Assembly: GCF_002269125.1 (NCBI RefSeq)
Contig: NZ_NQKI01000008.1
Coordinates: 1 to 64,000, forward strand
Origin: Pseudomonas lundensis
GTDB taxonomy: Bacteria > Pseudomonadota > Gammaproteobacteria > Pseudomonadales > Pseudomonadaceae
DNA length: 64,000 bases
Reading direction: 5' to 3'
In this document: piece by piece, positions 16,187 to 27,100 of the stretch
Position numbering within the stretch: position 1 is the first letter of the stretch
Layout of the letters: each line of letters begins with the position of its first letter
The notes under the pieces: generated by a model
What the model saw: only the letters and a program-made list of their open reading frames with translations
Told to the model about the DNA's origin: nothing
The model's database searches: none
Translations under genes and position numbers: made by a program

Positions 16187-17287
16187 ATGTCCAACAGCTT
16201 TCTGAACCCGGTAACCACCCAGACCTGGGCCAACGGTCGCCACACCGTTCGCTGCGTGAAAGTGATTCAGGAAACCTGGGACGTGCGCACGTTCTGTTTT
16301 ATGGCGGACCAGCCGATCCTGTTCTTTTTCAAGCCGGGGCAGTTCGTGACGCTGGAACTGGACATCGACGGCGAGCAAGTCATGCGCTCGTACACCATCT
16401 CCAGTTCGCCGTCGGTGCCGTACAGCTTTTCCGTCACCATCAAGCGCGTGCCGGGCGGGCGGGTTTCCAACTGGCTGCATGACACCTTGCAGCAGGGGCA
16501 GGAGCTGGCGGTGCATGGCCCGGTTGGGCTGTTCAACGCCATTGATGCGCCGAGCCCCAAGGTGCTGTACCTCAGCGGTGGCGTGGGCATTACCCCGGTG
16601 ATGTCGATGGCGCGCTGGTTTTACGACACCAATGCCAATGTCGACATGGTGTTTATCCACAGCGCCCGCTCCCCCAAAGACATCATTTACCACCGCGAGC
16701 TGGAGCACATGGCCTCGCGCATTGACAACTTCAGCTTGCACCTGATCTGCGAAAAGCACGGGCTGGGCGAACCCTGGGCGGGGTATCGCGGGTATTTGAA
16801 TCACAAAATGCTGGAACTCATGGCCCCGGATTTTTTGGAGCGTGAAGTGTTTTGTTGCGGCCCCACGCCGTACATGACAGCGGTCAAACGGTTGCTCGAA
16901 GCCAACGGGTTTGACATGAACCGTTACCACGAAGAGTCATTTGGCGCGACGCCGCCGCAGGTGCGGGCCGATGCCGAAGAGCAGGCCGGGCAGGCGGCCG
17001 ATGCACCCGAACTGGATGCGGCCGAACTGAATCAGGTGGAGTTCACGGCGTCGGGCAAGAGCATCCGCGTGGGCCCGGCAGAAACCGTGCATGCAGCAGC
17101 GGCCAAGTTGGGGTTGATGATTCCCAAGGCCTGCGGGATGGGCATTTGCGGAACATGCAAAGTGTTGAAGCTGGGCGGCGAGGTGGAGATGGAGCACAAC
17201 GGCGGGATTACAGAAGACGATGTGGCCGAAGGCTACATCTTGTCGTGTTGCAGTGTGCCCAAAGGGGATGTGCGGATTGAGTTATAG
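16187..17287 (+). CDS. gbcB: Glycine betaine monooxygenase reductase subunit GbcB
   Basis: GGAG lies six bases before the ATG at 16187 and gives 366 residues. The domain order is a FAD-binding ferredoxin-reductase domain (RSYTISSSPSVPYSFSVTIK), an NAD(P)H-binding domain (LYLSGGVGITPVMSMARWF; FCCGPTPYM) and a C-terminal plant-type 2Fe-2S ferredoxin (CGMGICGTCKVLKLGG, then the fourth Cys in ILSCCSVP). It passes electrons from NAD(P)H to GbcA. Gene order and domains match PA5411. Confidence 0.95.
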   Translation: MSNSFLNPVTTQTWANGRHTVRCVKVIQETWDVRTFCFMADQPILFFFKPGQFVTLELDIDGEQVMRSYTISSSPSVPYSFSVTIKRVPGGRVSNWLHDTLQQGQELAVHGPVGLFNAIDAPSPKVLYLSGGVGITPVMSMARWFYDTNANVDMVFIHSARSPKDIIYHRELEHMASRIDNFSLHLICEKHGLGEPWAGYRGYLNHKMLELMAPDFLEREVFCCGPTPYMTAVKRLLEANGFDMNRYHEESFGATPPQVRADAEEQAGQAADAPELDAAELNQVEFTASGKSIRVGPAETVHAAAAKLGLMIPKACGMGICGTCKVLKLGGEVEMEHNGGITEDDVAEGYILSCCSVPKGDVRIEL

Positions 17288-17316
17288 CGTGAGCGTTTGC
17301 CCTTGCCCTTGCCCCG

Positions 17317-17339
17317 ACCCTCTCCCGGTGGGAGAGGGT
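17317..17339. repeat. Short perfect hairpin between gbcB and the chemoreceptor gene
   Basis: ACCCTCTCCC (17317-17326) pairs with GGGAGAGGGT (17330-17339) around a three-base loop, between the convergent genes. No T run follows on either side, so it resembles the dispersed hairpins between Pseudomonas genes more than a classic terminator, though it could slow transcription from both sides. Confidence 0.55.
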
Positions 17340-17360
17340 GAGCAACTTGTGAGGTGTGGT

Positions 17361-18986
17361 TTACAAACTGAAACGCGACACCATGCTGTTGAGGTCCACC
17401 GCCAAACGCGACAACTCATTGCTCGCTGAGTTGGTCTGGCTGGCACCGGTCGCGGATTGCACCGACAGGTCACGGATGTTGACCAGGTTGCGGTCCACTT
17501 CGCGGGCCACTTGGGCCTGTTCTTCGGCCGCACTGGCGATGACCAGGTTGCGCTCGTTGATTTCCACTACTGCCGTGTTGATGGTGTCCAGCGCCAGGCC
17601 CGCGCCTTTGGCAATGTTGAGCGTCGATTCGGCGCGTTCGGTGCTGTTGCGCATCGAGTCCACGGCCTGTTCGGTGCCGCCCTGAATGCTGCCGATCATG
17701 CGTTCGATTTCGCTGGTCGACTGCTGCGTACGGTGTGCCAGTGCGCGCACTTCGTCCGCCACGACCGCGAACCCGCGACCCGCTTCACCGGCGCGAGCCG
17801 CTTCGATGGCAGCGTTCAAGGCCAGCAGGTTGGTCTGATCGGCCAAACCGCGAATCACGTCCAGCACTTTGCCAATGTCACGCGATTCGGCGGCAAGGTT
17901 GCCAATCAGGGTGGCGGTGCTCTGCACATCGCCGCTCATGCGTTCGATGGCGCTGACGGTCTCTTGCACCAGGTCGCGGCCATCACCGGCCGATGCAGTG
18001 GCACTTTGCGAGGCTTCGGAGGTGCTGACGGCGTTACGTGCAACTTCTTCCACGGCGCTGGTCATTTCATTGACAGCGGTCGCGGCCTGTTCGATCTCGT
18101 TGTTCTGCTGGGTCAGGCCTTTGGCGCTTTCGGCCGTTACGCAGTTCAGCTCTTCAGCCGCAGAAGCCAATTGCGTGGCTGAGCCTGAAATCTGCTGCAG
18201 GGTATCGCGCAGTTTGCCTTGCATCTTGGCCATGGCGTGTAACAAACGACCCGCCTCATCGTTACCATCCGCTTTGATCGAGCGTGTGAGGTTGCCTTCG
18301 GCAATGGCCTCGGCCGCCTCCAGTGCCTGAGCGATTGGCTGGGTGATGCTGCGGGTCAGGAGCAGGGCGCACACGATGGTCAGGACTGTGGCCAGTAACA
18401 GCAAGAACACCACCAGCTTGATCGCGGCTGAATACATGTCGCTGGCATGCTGGTTGGCTTCAGTGATTTGCTGGCCATTAATGCGCATCAGGTTGTTGAG
18501 TTCTTTGTTGATCGCTTCGGAGTTTTCCAGCAGTTCAGTGTTGAGCAGTTCGCGCAATTGATCGACCTGGTCATTGCGCGAGTAGCTGCGCATGCGGTCT
18601 TGCAATTGCCCGTACTGAACCATCAGCTGTTTGTAACGATCGTACACAGCCTGTTCTTGAGGGCTGCTGATGTATTTCTCGTATTGCGTTTCGGCCACGC
18701 GGATCTCTTGATTGCGCAGGTCCAGCAGTTCCATGGTTTTTTGCTGTACCTCGGGCTCGCGGTTGATCAGCAAGCGGTACGACAACACACGCAGGCGCAA
18801 TGCCAGTTGGGTGAACTCGTCCAGGTTCTGGATGCTCGGCACGCTATTGGTGCTGATGTCCTCGGCTGCAGAGCGGATCTGGCCCATCTGGAGCAGTGCG
18901 CCAGCCCCCAGAATCAGCATCAGCGTGCCGATCAGCGCAAACCCTAAAAAGGCGCGCGGAGCGATATTCATATTGCGTAAAGACAT
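17361..18986 (-). CDS. Methyl-accepting chemotaxis protein (four-helix-bundle type)
   Basis: The ATG at 18986 follows AGGAAA and gives 541 residues, the common size for this class. An N-terminal membrane helix ([20 protein letters not shown], about 13-32) and a second one ([21 protein letters not shown], about 189-209) flank an all-alpha periplasmic domain of the 4HB type. A HAMP domain follows ([20 protein letters not shown]). The cytoplasmic signalling hairpin has [20 protein letters not shown] and [17 protein letters not shown]. The ligand cannot be read from sequence; its place among betaine genes invites testing choline or betaine taxis. The ribosome site excludes the extra upstream codons. 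Confidence 0.92.
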   Translation of the reverse strand: MSLRNMNIAPRAFLGFALIGTLMLILGAGALLQMGQIRSAAEDISTNSVPSIQNLDEFTQLALRLRVLSYRLLINREPEVQQKTMELLDLRNQEIRVAETQYEKYISSPQEQAVYDRYKQLMVQYGQLQDRMRSYSRNDQVDQLRELLNTELLENSEAINKELNNLMRINGQQITEANQHASDMYSAAIKLVVFLLLLATVLTIVCALLLTRSITQPIAQALEAAEAIAEGNLTRSIKADGNDEAGRLLHAMAKMQGKLRDTLQQISGSATQLASAAEELNCVTAESAKGLTQQNNEIEQAATAVNEMTSAVEEVARNAVSTSEASQSATASAGDGRDLVQETVSAIERMSGDVQSTATLIGNLAAESRDIGKVLDVIRGLADQTNLLALNAAIEAARAGEAGRGFAVVADEVRALAHRTQQSTSEIERMIGSIQGGTEQAVDSMRNSTERAESTLNIAKGAGLALDTINTAVVEINERNLVIASAAEEQAQVAREVDRNLVNIRDLSVQSATGASQTNSASNELSRLAVDLNSMVSRFSL

Positions 18987-19266
18987 GATGTTTCCTGAGG
19001 GATGAGGCGCGGTCCGTGCGACGTCAATGCGGGGTGTATATGACCTATCGGTCATAAGACTAAAGTCTTGAATGCCGTCCGTGAAAATGTTGCGCCACAG
19101 GCTTTGCCGACCGGGGGCGGGAACCTAGTTGGCCTGCCACAGTCTTTAGGGGGCTAAATGAACGGCGCCCCTAGCTAAATCGGGCTTTGCGGCCTGAATA
19201 ACCCTGGCTTAGAGGGTGACTTTTCTTTATCGTACGCGCCCTCTGAAACTGCTTGAGATCTTCCCC

Positions 19267-19497
19267 ATGATTGAGTCATCCCTTAGCAAACTGGAACAAC
19301 TGGTCAGCGACCTGGTTCAGCAAAAGCAAGAACTGCTGGACGCCAACACTCAACTGAGTGCTGAACTGGCCCAGGCCAAAGACGAAAACGAAAGCCTGCA
19401 ACTGAGCCTGATGGAACAGGAAGAGAAGCAGGGCGCCACCGCAGCACGCATTCAGGCCCTGGTTGAGCGCGCGAGCGTGAGCCCTGTCAACGCATGA
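19267..19497 (+). CDS. Small coiled-coil protein, TIGR02449/ZapB-like
   Basis: The 76-residue product is almost wholly a heptad-patterned coiled coil (SKLEQLVSDLVQQKQELLDA, then LSAELAQAKDENESLQ), as in TIGR02449 and ZapB-type proteins. Its stop overlaps the start of the zapA-like gene (ATGA), and such a pair precedes zapA elsewhere in Pseudomonas. A cytosolic partner of the downstream ZapA-like protein is the likely role. The upstream gap holds only promoter-like DNA. Confidence 0.75.
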   Translation: MIESSLSKLEQLVSDLVQQKQELLDANTQLSAELAQAKDENESLQLSLMEQEEKQGATAARIQALVERASVSPVNA

Positions 19498-19796
19498 GCG
19501 TGGACAGAGACGGTGTAAATGTCGTCTCGATTCTGGGTAACGACTACACGATCAAGGCACCGGAAGGGGAGCAACAAACCCTGATGGCCGCCACCGTGAT
19601 GTTGAAAGCCGCCCTGGCCGAAACGAAAAGAAAGTACCCGAGCCTGATCGGGGACAAACTGTTGGTGCTGGCAGCTTTGAATCTGTGTTCGCAACAGATT
19701 GAACTGCAACTGAGCCACAAACAGGAACTCGACCGTTATCAAGAGCAAGTCAGCGCCACGGTCGACGTGATAGAGCGAACACTCGGGCAATCCTGA
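19494..19796 (+). CDS. ZapA-like cell-division-associated protein
   Basis: The 100-residue product shows the ZapA pattern: an N-terminal beta strand (NVVSILGNDYTIKAPEGEQQ), then helices with TLMAATVMLKAALAETKRKY and LLVLAALNLCSQQIELQL, and a C-terminal coiled coil (ELDRYQEQVSATVDVIERTL). ZapA proteins bundle FtsZ. The usual Pseudomonas zapA lies next to the 6S RNA gene, which is absent here, so this looks like a second, paralogous ZapA. I withhold the gene symbol for that reason. Confidence 0.75.
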   Translation: MSVDRDGVNVVSILGNDYTIKAPEGEQQTLMAATVMLKAALAETKRKYPSLIGDKLLVLAALNLCSQQIELQLSHKQELDRYQEQVSATVDVIERTLGQS

Positions 19797-19807
19797 TTAA
19801 TTCGCCA

Positions 19808-19858
19808 TGCTGTGCAGCGTCGTTGCCCAGGCACGAGGCTGCGATCGACTGCACAGCA
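19808..19858. repeat. Long imperfect hairpin after the zapA-like gene
   Basis: TGCTGTGCAG (19808-19817) pairs with CTGCACAGCA (19849-19858), and the interior can pair further. Without a T run it looks like a dispersed extragenic palindrome; it lies between the convergent zapA-like gene and ltaE and may also serve to end transcripts. Confidence 0.55.
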
Positions 19859-19924
19859 ATCGCACCCCCCGCGCAGGCCGTCGGTATGAAGAGGCGCACG
19901 CCCCCCTCACACCGCTAACAGGGC

Positions 19925-20965
19925 TTAGCCCGCCATCACTTCGCGAATATCCGCCGCCAGTTCCCGTACCCGGGCTTCTTCGGTGTCCCACGAGCACATG
20001 AAACGGGCGCCGCCTTTGCCGATGAAGGTGTAGAAGCGCCAGCCCTTGGCGGTCAGCGCTGCCACGGCCGGTTCCGAGAGTTGCAGGAACACGCCATTGG
20101 CCTGCACCGGAAACATCAGCTCAACCCCGTCAATGTCACTCACCAGCTCGCACAGTAACTGCGCGCAGTGGTTGGCGTGTTTTGCGTGTTTGAGCCATGC
20201 GCCGTTTTCCAGCAAACCGACCCACGGCGCTGACAAAAAGCGCATTTTCGAGGCCAGTTGCCCGGCCTGTTTGCAGCGGTAATCGAAGTCCACTGCCAGA
20301 TCGTGGTCGAAAAACAGGATCGCTTCGCCCACCGCCATGCCGTTTTTGGTCCCGCCAAAGCACAACACGTCCACGCCGGCTTTCCACGACAGCTCGGCAG
20401 GGGAGCAGCCCAGGTAGGCACAGGCATTGGAGAAACGCGCGCCGTCCATGTGCAGCAGCAGCCCCAGCTCTTTGCAGGTGGCGCTGATGGCGCGCACTTC
20501 GTCAGGGGTGTACACGCTGCCCACTTCGGTGGCCTGGGTGATGGTCACGACGCGGGGTTTGGGGTAGTGGATGTCTTTGCGTTTAAGGGCGATCTCGCGG
20601 ATCGACTCGGGGGTGATCTTGCCGTTTTCGGTGCGCGCGATCAGCAGTTTGGAACCGTTGGAGAAGAACTCCGGGGCGCCGCATTCGTCGGTCTCGACGT
20701 GGGCGGTTTCGGAGCAGATCACGCTGTGGAAGCTCTGGCACAACGCCGACAGTGCCAGTGAGTTGGCCGCCGTACCGTTGAAGGCGAAGTACACCTCGCA
20801 GTCGGTTTCAAACAATTTGCGAAAGTCATCGGCTGCGCGCAGGGTCCATTGGTCGTCGCCGTAAGCGCGCTGATGGCCGTGATTGGCTTTTTCCATTGCA
20901 GACCAGACTTCAGGGCAGATACCGGAGTAGTTGTCGCTGGCGAATTGTTGGCTCTTATCAGTCAT
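19925..20965 (-). CDS. ltaE: Low-specificity L-threonine aldolase
   Basis: This pyridoxal-phosphate enzyme cleaves L-threonine and allo-threonine to glycine and acetaldehyde, linking to the glycine pool of the neighbouring pathway. The 346 residues fit the bacterial family (PA5413-like). Key segments are SDNYSGICPEVWSAM near the N terminus, LHMDGARFSNACAYLG (cofactor-binding Asp and Arg) and the lysine of FGGTKNGMAVGEAI. It is transcribed away from glyA; the 301-bp gap between them carries a candidate regulator palindrome. Confidence 0.93.
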   Translation of the reverse strand: MTDKSQQFASDNYSGICPEVWSAMEKANHGHQRAYGDDQWTLRAADDFRKLFETDCEVYFAFNGTAANSLALSALCQSFHSVICSETAHVETDECGAPEFFSNGSKLLIARTENGKITPESIREIALKRKDIHYPKPRVVTITQATEVGSVYTPDEVRAISATCKELGLLLHMDGARFSNACAYLGCSPAELSWKAGVDVLCFGGTKNGMAVGEAILFFDHDLAVDFDYRCKQAGQLASKMRFLSAPWVGLLENGAWLKHAKHANHCAQLLCELVSDIDGVELMFPVQANGVFLQLSEPAVAALTAKGWRFYTFIGKGGARFMCSWDTEEARVRELAADIREVMAG

Positions 20966-21104
20966 TTTCCGGTTCCAGGGTCGAAGTAATCGTGCACTTT
21001 AGCCAAGAATCCTGCGGGTGCACAGACACCGCTTAAGTGGCGGAAATCTCTTACACGAAAACCGGCGAAAGGCCGCTCTGCACTGTAGGGGCCGGGTGGC
21101 CGTG

Positions 21105-21148
21105 CGACATGCGTCACGGCCGCGAGCGCGAATCTCGCAGGCATGTCG
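21105..21148. promoter_or_regulatory. Candidate AraC-type operator in front of glyA-sox
   Basis: CGACATGC (21105-21112) and its exact complement GCATGTCG (21141-21148) lie 36 bp apart, centre to centre, within the 301-bp divergent gap between ltaE and glyA (20966-21266). The same GCGACAT core recurs between gbcA and gbcB. A regulator shared by the betaine and sarcosine genes (GbdR or a SouR-like protein) is inferred. No gene fits in this gap. Confidence 0.35.
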
Positions 21149-21266
21149 TAAACGCACCATTGCGTGGCGTGCGTGGGCATTTGATCGCTGTGCGCCAGCC
21201 CTACCATCGGTCTCAAAGGGCAAGCCCTCACCCAGACCAAGGGCGCGCTGGCGCCGGGAGAACGCG

Positions 21267-22520
21267 ATGTTCAGCAAGCAGGATCAAATTCAGGGATACG
21301 ACGACGCTTTATTAGCGGCCATGAATGCCGAGGACCAGCGTCAGGAAGATCACATCGAACTCATCGCGTCCGAAAACTACACCAGCCAGCGTGTCATGCA
21401 GGCCCAGGGCAGCGGCCTGACCAACAAGTATGCCGAGGGTTATCCCGGCAAGCGTTACTACGGCGGCTGCCAGCATGTGGATAACGTCGAGCAACTGGCC
21501 ATAGATCGCGCCAAACAGTTATTCGGCGCCGATTACGCCAACGTGCAGCCGCACTCGGGCAGCCAGGCCAACGCAGCGGTGTACCTGGCGTTGCTCAATG
21601 CAGGCGACACGGTGCTGGGCATGAGCCTGGCCCATGGTGGCCACCTGACGCACGGTGCCAGCGTGAGTTTCTCCGGCAAGCTCTACAACGCGGTGCAATA
21701 CGGCATCAATACCGAAACGGGCTTGATCGACTACGACGAAGTGGAGCGGCTGGCGGTTGAGCATCAGCCAAAAATGGTCATTGCCGGATTTTCGGCCTAC
21801 TCCAAAACCCTGGATTTCCCACGCTTTCGTCAGATAGCCGACAAGGTGGGCGCCTATTTGTTTGTCGACATGGCCCACGTCGCCGGTCTGGTGGCCGCTG
21901 GTGTGTACCCCAACCCGGTGCCATACGCCGACGTGGTGACCACCACCACCCACAAAACCCTGCGCGGGCCACGGGGCGGGCTGATTCTGGCCAAGGCCAA
22001 TGAAGCGCTTGAGAAAAAGCTCAATTCGGCTGTGTTCCCCGGTGGTCAGGGCGGCCCGCTGATGCACGTGATTGCCGCCAAGGCCGTGTGCTTCAAAGAA
22101 GCCCTGGAGCCGGGTTTCAAAACCTATCAACAGCACGTGATCGACAACGCTCAGGCGATGGCCGATGTGTTTATCAAACGCGGCTATGACGTGGTCTCCG
22201 GCGGTACTGACAACCATTTGTTTCTGGTCAGCCTGATCCGCCAGGGCCTGACCGGCAAGGATGCCGATGCCGCGCTGGGCCGCGCCCATATCACGGTCAA
22301 CAAGAACGCCGTGCCCAATGATCCGCAGTCGCCCTTTGTCACCTCGGGCCTGCGCATCGGCACCCCGGCGGTGACCACGCGCGGTTTCAAGGTGGCGCAA
22401 TGCACGGAGCTGGCGGGCTGGATCTGCGACATCCTCGATCACCTCGGGGATGCCGACATTGAGGCGGACGTGGCACAGCAAGTGACGGCGCTGTGCAAAG
22501 ACTTCCCGGTTTATCGCTGA
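21267..22520 (+). CDS. glyA: Serine hydroxymethyltransferase
   Basis: GlyA interconverts glycine and serine using the tetrahydrofolate one-carbon unit, here probably taking 5,10-methylene-THF made by sarcosine oxidase. The ATG at 21267 follows GGGAG seven bases away and gives 417 residues, the exact family size; the frame stays open upstream but without SHMT features. Motifs include [29 protein letters not shown], and [14 protein letters not shown] with the PLP lysine. It heads glyA-soxBDAG, so this is the catabolic copy; another glyA is expected elsewhere. The gene contains one isolated perfect DnaA box near 21477. Confidence 0.96.
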   Translation: MFSKQDQIQGYDDALLAAMNAEDQRQEDHIELIASENYTSQRVMQAQGSGLTNKYAEGYPGKRYYGGCQHVDNVEQLAIDRAKQLFGADYANVQPHSGSQANAAVYLALLNAGDTVLGMSLAHGGHLTHGASVSFSGKLYNAVQYGINTETGLIDYDEVERLAVEHQPKMVIAGFSAYSKTLDFPRFRQIADKVGAYLFVDMAHVAGLVAAGVYPNPVPYADVVTTTTHKTLRGPRGGLILAKANEALEKKLNSAVFPGGQGGPLMHVIAAKAVCFKEALEPGFKTYQQHVIDNAQAMADVFIKRGYDVVSGGTDNHLFLVSLIRQGLTGKDADAALGRAHITVNKNAVPNDPQSPFVTSGLRIGTPAVTTRGFKVAQCTELAGWICDILDHLGDADIEADVAQQVTALCKDFPVYR

Positions 22521-22542
22521 GCGCGGTTTTGGAGTAAATCCT

Positions 22543-23793
22543 ATGCAACGGTATTCAGGCTTCGGCCTTTTCAAGCACTCCCTCAGCCACCACGAAAACT
22601 GGCAGAAGATGTGGCGCACCCCCACGCCGAAAAAGGTGTACGACGTGGTCATCGTCGGTGGCGGCGGGCACGGTCTGGCCACGGCGTACTACTTGGCCAA
22701 GCAACACGGCATCACCAACGTGGCGGTGGTTGAAAAAGGCTGGCTGGGGGGCGGCAATACGGCGCGTAACACCACCATCGTGCGCTCCAACTATTTGTGG
22801 GACGAGTCGGCGCATTTGTATGAGCACGCGATGAAACTGTGGGAAGGCCTGTCCCAGGACCTCAACTACAACGTCATGTTCTCGCAACGGGGTGTGTACA
22901 ACTTGTGTCACACCTTGCAAGACATGCGCGACTCGGAACGCCGGGTCAGTGCCAACCGCCTTAACGGGGTGGACGGTGAACTGCTTAACACGCAGCAAGT
23001 GGCCGATGAAATCCCGTACCTGGATTGCTCCAAAAACACCCGTTACCCGGTGCTGGGTGCCACGGTGCAGCGTCGCGGCGGGGTGGCACGTCACGATGCG
23101 GTGGCCTGGGGGTTTGCCCGGGCGGCCGATGCGCTGGGTGTGGACTTGATCCAGCAGACTGAAGTGCTGGGCTTTCGCAAGGAAAACGGCGTGTGTATCG
23201 GCGTCGAAACCAGCAAAGGCTTTATCGGTGCCAAACGCGTGGGCGTGGTCACGGCTGGCAACTCGGGGCACATGGCGCGTCAGGCCGGGTTCCGCCTGCC
23301 GATTGAGTCGCATCCGCTGCAAGCGCTGGTGTCCGAACCGATCAAGCCAATCATCGACAGCGTCATCATGTCCAACGCCGTGCACGGCTACATCAGCCAG
23401 TCCGACAAGGGCGACCTGGTGATCGGCGCGGGCATCGACGGCTGGGTCGGTTATGGCCAGCGCGGTTCCTACCCGGTGATCGAACACACGATTCAGGCGA
23501 TTGTGGAAATGTTTCCCGTGTTGTCCCGCGTGCGCATGAACCGCCAGTGGGGCGGCATCGTCGACACCACGCCCGACGCATGCCCGATCATCTCCAAAAC
23601 CCCGGTGCCCAACCTGTTTTTCAATTGCGGCTGGGGCACGGGCGGGTTCAAGGCCACGCCTGGCTCAGGCAACGTGTTTGCCGCCAGCCTGGCCAAGGGC
23701 GAGATGCACCCGCTTGCTGCCCCGTTTTCCCTCGAGCGTTTCCACAACGGCGCGCTGATTGACGAACACGGCGCTGCTGCCGTCGCTCACTAA
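22543..23793 (+). CDS. soxB: Sarcosine oxidase beta subunit
   Basis: SoxB is the catalytic FAD/FMN subunit of heterotetrameric sarcosine oxidase. The 416 residues match the family. Visible are the N-terminal [17 protein letters not shown], the dinucleotide-binding [19 protein letters not shown], and the flavin-covalent-attachment region near [18 protein letters not shown]. Late motifs are [16 protein letters not shown] and [16 protein letters not shown]. It lies 22 bp after glyA and 14 bp before soxD. Confidence 0.96.
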   Translation: MQRYSGFGLFKHSLSHHENWQKMWRTPTPKKVYDVVIVGGGGHGLATAYYLAKQHGITNVAVVEKGWLGGGNTARNTTIVRSNYLWDESAHLYEHAMKLWEGLSQDLNYNVMFSQRGVYNLCHTLQDMRDSERRVSANRLNGVDGELLNTQQVADEIPYLDCSKNTRYPVLGATVQRRGGVARHDAVAWGFARAADALGVDLIQQTEVLGFRKENGVCIGVETSKGFIGAKRVGVVTAGNSGHMARQAGFRLPIESHPLQALVSEPIKPIIDSVIMSNAVHGYISQSDKGDLVIGAGIDGWVGYGQRGSYPVIEHTIQAIVEMFPVLSRVRMNRQWGGIVDTTPDACPIISKTPVPNLFFNCGWGTGGFKATPGSGNVFAASLAKGEMHPLAAPFSLERFHNGALIDEHGAAAVAH

Positions 23794-23807
23794 CAGGAGA
23801 AAAACCT

Positions 23808-24143
23808 ATGTTGCATATCTTCTGTCCCCATTGCGGCGAGTTGCGCTCTGAAGAGGAATTCCACGCGTCCGGGCAGGCGCATATCCCGCGCCCGCTCGAC
23901 CCCAATCGCTGCACCGATGCCGAGTGGGGCGATTACCTGTTCTTTCGCGACAACCCGCGCGGGCTGCACCACGAACTGTGGAACCACGTGGCCGGTTGCC
24001 GTCAGTTTTTCAACGCGACCCGTAACACCGTGACGTACGAAATTCTTGAAACGTATCGCATCGGCAGCCAGCCACAGTTCACTGAACAGTCGCCTGCGCC
24101 CGCCCCGACAACGGCCCCCCGCGAGCTGGGAGAAAAGGTATGA
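23808..24143 (+). CDS. soxD: Sarcosine oxidase delta subunit
   Basis: The 111-residue small subunit binds zinc with an N-terminal CPHCGELRSEEEFH cluster and a later Cys in HVAGCRQFFN; these residues match the zinc-binding pattern of SoxD. It stabilises the oxidase complex and has no known separate activity. AGGAG stands before the ATG, and its end overlaps soxA by ATGA, indicating coupling. Confidence 0.95.
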   Translation: MLHIFCPHCGELRSEEEFHASGQAHIPRPLDPNRCTDAEWGDYLFFRDNPRGLHHELWNHVAGCRQFFNATRNTVTYEILETYRIGSQPQFTEQSPAPAPTTAPRELGEKV

Positions 24144-27100
24144 GTCAGACCCATCGCTTGGCCCATGGCGGCCGCGTCAATCGCAGCAACGTGCTGACCT
24201 TTACCTTTAACGGGCAAACCTATAAAGGCTACGAAGGCGACAGCCTGGCCGCTGCGCTGCTGGCCAATGGGGTGCACATCATCGGCCGTAGCTTCAAATA
24301 CGCGCGGCCACGGGGCATTTATGCCGCAGGCGCCGAGGAGCCGAATGCCGTGCTGCAAATCGGCGCCACTGAGGCCACGCAAATCCCCAACGTGCGCGCC
24401 ACGCAGCAAGCGTTGTATTCAGGGTTGGTCGCCACCAGCACCAATGGTTGGCCCAACGTGAACACCGACATGATGGGCATTCTGGGCAAGGTCGGCGGCA
24501 CGCTGATGCCGCCAGGGTTCTACTACAAAACCTTCATGTACCCGAAGTCGTTCTGGATGACCTACGAGAAGTACATTCGCAAAGCGGCCGGGCTCGGCCG
24601 TTCACCGACGCAAAACGACCCCGACACCTACGACTACATGAACCGCCACTGCGACGTGTTGATTGTCGGCGCCGGGCCTGCGGGGCTGGCGGCAGCATTG
24701 GCGGCGGCGCGCAGTGGCGCCCGGGTGATCGTGGCCGATGAGCAGGAAGAGTTCGGCGGCAGCTTGCTCGACAGCCGTGAAAGCCTCGATGGCAAACCGG
24801 CCATGGACTGGGTCGCCAGCGTGGTGGCCGAGCTTGGCGGCATGCCGGACGTGGTGCTGTTGCCGCGCGCCACGGTCAATGGCTACCACGATCACAACTT
24901 CCTGACGATTCATGAGCGCCTGACCGATCACCTGGGCGACCGTGCGCCGATTGGCCAGGTACGCCAGCGCATTCACCGGGTGCGGGCCAAGCGCGTGGTG
25001 CTGGCCACGGGGGCCTGCGAACGGCCGCTGGTGTATGGCAATAACGACGTGCCGGGCAACATGCTGGCCGGTGCCGTGTCCACCTACGTGCGTCGTTACG
25101 GCGTGGCGCCGGGGCGCAAATTGTTGCTGAGTACCAACAACGACCATGCCTATCGCGTGGCGCTGGACTGGCTCGACGCCAGCCTGCCGGTGGTGGCCAT
25201 TGCCGATGCCCGCAGTAACCCGCGTGGTGCGCTGGTGGAAGAAGCGCGTGCCAAAGGCATCCGTATTCTGACCGGCAGCGCCGTGATTGAAGCGCGGGGC
25301 AGCAAACACGTCACCGGCGCCCGCGTGGCGGCGATCGACCTCACCGCCCACAGCGTCACCAGCCCCGGCGAGATGCTCGATTGCGACCTGATTGCCAGCT
25401 CAGGCGGCTACAGCCCGGTGGTGCACTTGGCGTCGCACTTGGGCGGCAAACCGATCTGGCGCGAAGACATCCTCGGGTTTGTGCCCGGTGACGCACCGCA
25501 AAAACGCGTGTGCGTAGGCGGCATCAATGGCGTCTACCGCTTGGGCGACAGCCTGGCCGATGGCTTTGAAGGGGGCGTGCGAGCGGCCAGTGAAGCCGGG
25601 TTCAAGGCCGTTGAAGGCACATTGCCCAAAGCCCTCCTGACCTACGAAGAACCCACACTGGCGTTGTTTCACGTGCCCCACGAAAAAGGCACGGCACGGG
25701 CGCCGAAACAATTTGTCGACCTGCAAAACGACGTCACGGCGGCGGCCATCGAATTGGCCACCCGCGAAGGGTTTGAGTCGGTCGAGCATGTCAAACGCTA
25801 CACCGCGCTGGGTTTTGGCACCGACCAGGGCAAGCTCGGCAACGTCAACGGGCTGGCCATCGCGGCGCGTTCGCTGAACGTCAGCATCCCGCAAATGGGC
25901 ACGACCATGTTTCGCCCCAACTACACGCCCGTAACCTTCGGTGCGGTGGCGGGGCGTCACTGCGGGCACATTTTCGAGCCCGTGCGCTACACCGCGTTGC
26001 AGGCGTGGCACGTCAAACAGGGCGCAGCCTTTGAAGACGTCGGGCAGTGGAAGCGGCCGTGGTACTTCCCGCGGCCCGGCGAAGACCTGCACGCCGCGGT
26101 CAAGCGCGAGTGCCAGGCCGTGCGCGACAGCGTCGGTCTGCTGGATGCCTCGACACTTGGCAAAATCGACATTCAGGGGCCGGACGCGCGGGAGTTCCTC
26201 AACCGCATCTACACCAACGCCTGGACCAAACTGGACGTGGGCAAGGCGCGCTACGGGCTGATGTGCAAAGAAGACGGCATGGTCTTCGACGACGGCGTGA
26301 CCGCTTGCCTGGCGGACAACCACTTTGTGATGACCACCACCACGGGCGGCGCGGCGCGTGTGCTGCAATGGCTGGAGTTGTACCAACAGACCGAATGGCC
26401 AGAGCTGAAGGTGTACTTCACCTCGGTCACTGACCATTACGCGACCCTGACCTTGTCCGGCCCCAACAGCCGCAAGCTGCTGAGTGAGGTGACCGACATC
26501 GACCTGGACCGCGACGCCTTCCCGTTCATGAGCTGGAAAGAAGGCCAGGTGGCAGGCGTACCGGCGCGGGTATTCCGTATTTCGTTTACCGGCGAGCTGT
26601 CGTACGAGGTGAACATCCAGGCCGACTACGCCATGGGCGTGCTGGAAAAAATCGTCGAGGCGGGCAAACAGTACAACCTGACCCCCTACGGCACAGAAAC
26701 CATGCACGTATTGCGTGCCGAGAAGGGCTTCATCATCGTCGGCCAGGACACGGACGGCTCGATGACCCCCGACGACCTCAACATGGGCTGGTGCGTGGGC
26801 CGTAACAAGCCGTTCTCATGGATCGGCTGGCGCGGCATGAACCGCGAAGACTGCGTGCGCGACGCACGCAAACAACTGGTAGGGCTCAAGCCGGTCGACC
26901 CCACCCAATGGCTGCCTGAAGGGGCGCAGCTGGTGTTCGACCCCAAACAGGCCATTCCCATGAGCATGGTTGGCCATGTGACCTCCAGTTACACCTGCGG
27001 CTCGCTGGGGTACTCATTCGCCATGGGCGTGGTCAAGGACGGCCTCAAGCGCATGGGCGAACGGGTCTTTGCCCCGTTGGCCGATGGCAGCGTGATCGAA

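Noticed and set aside
21018..21266. Upstream extension of the glyA frame
   Set aside because: SHMT begins at [15 protein letters not shown] with a good ribosome site; the extension is Arg-rich and covers the promoter palindrome.
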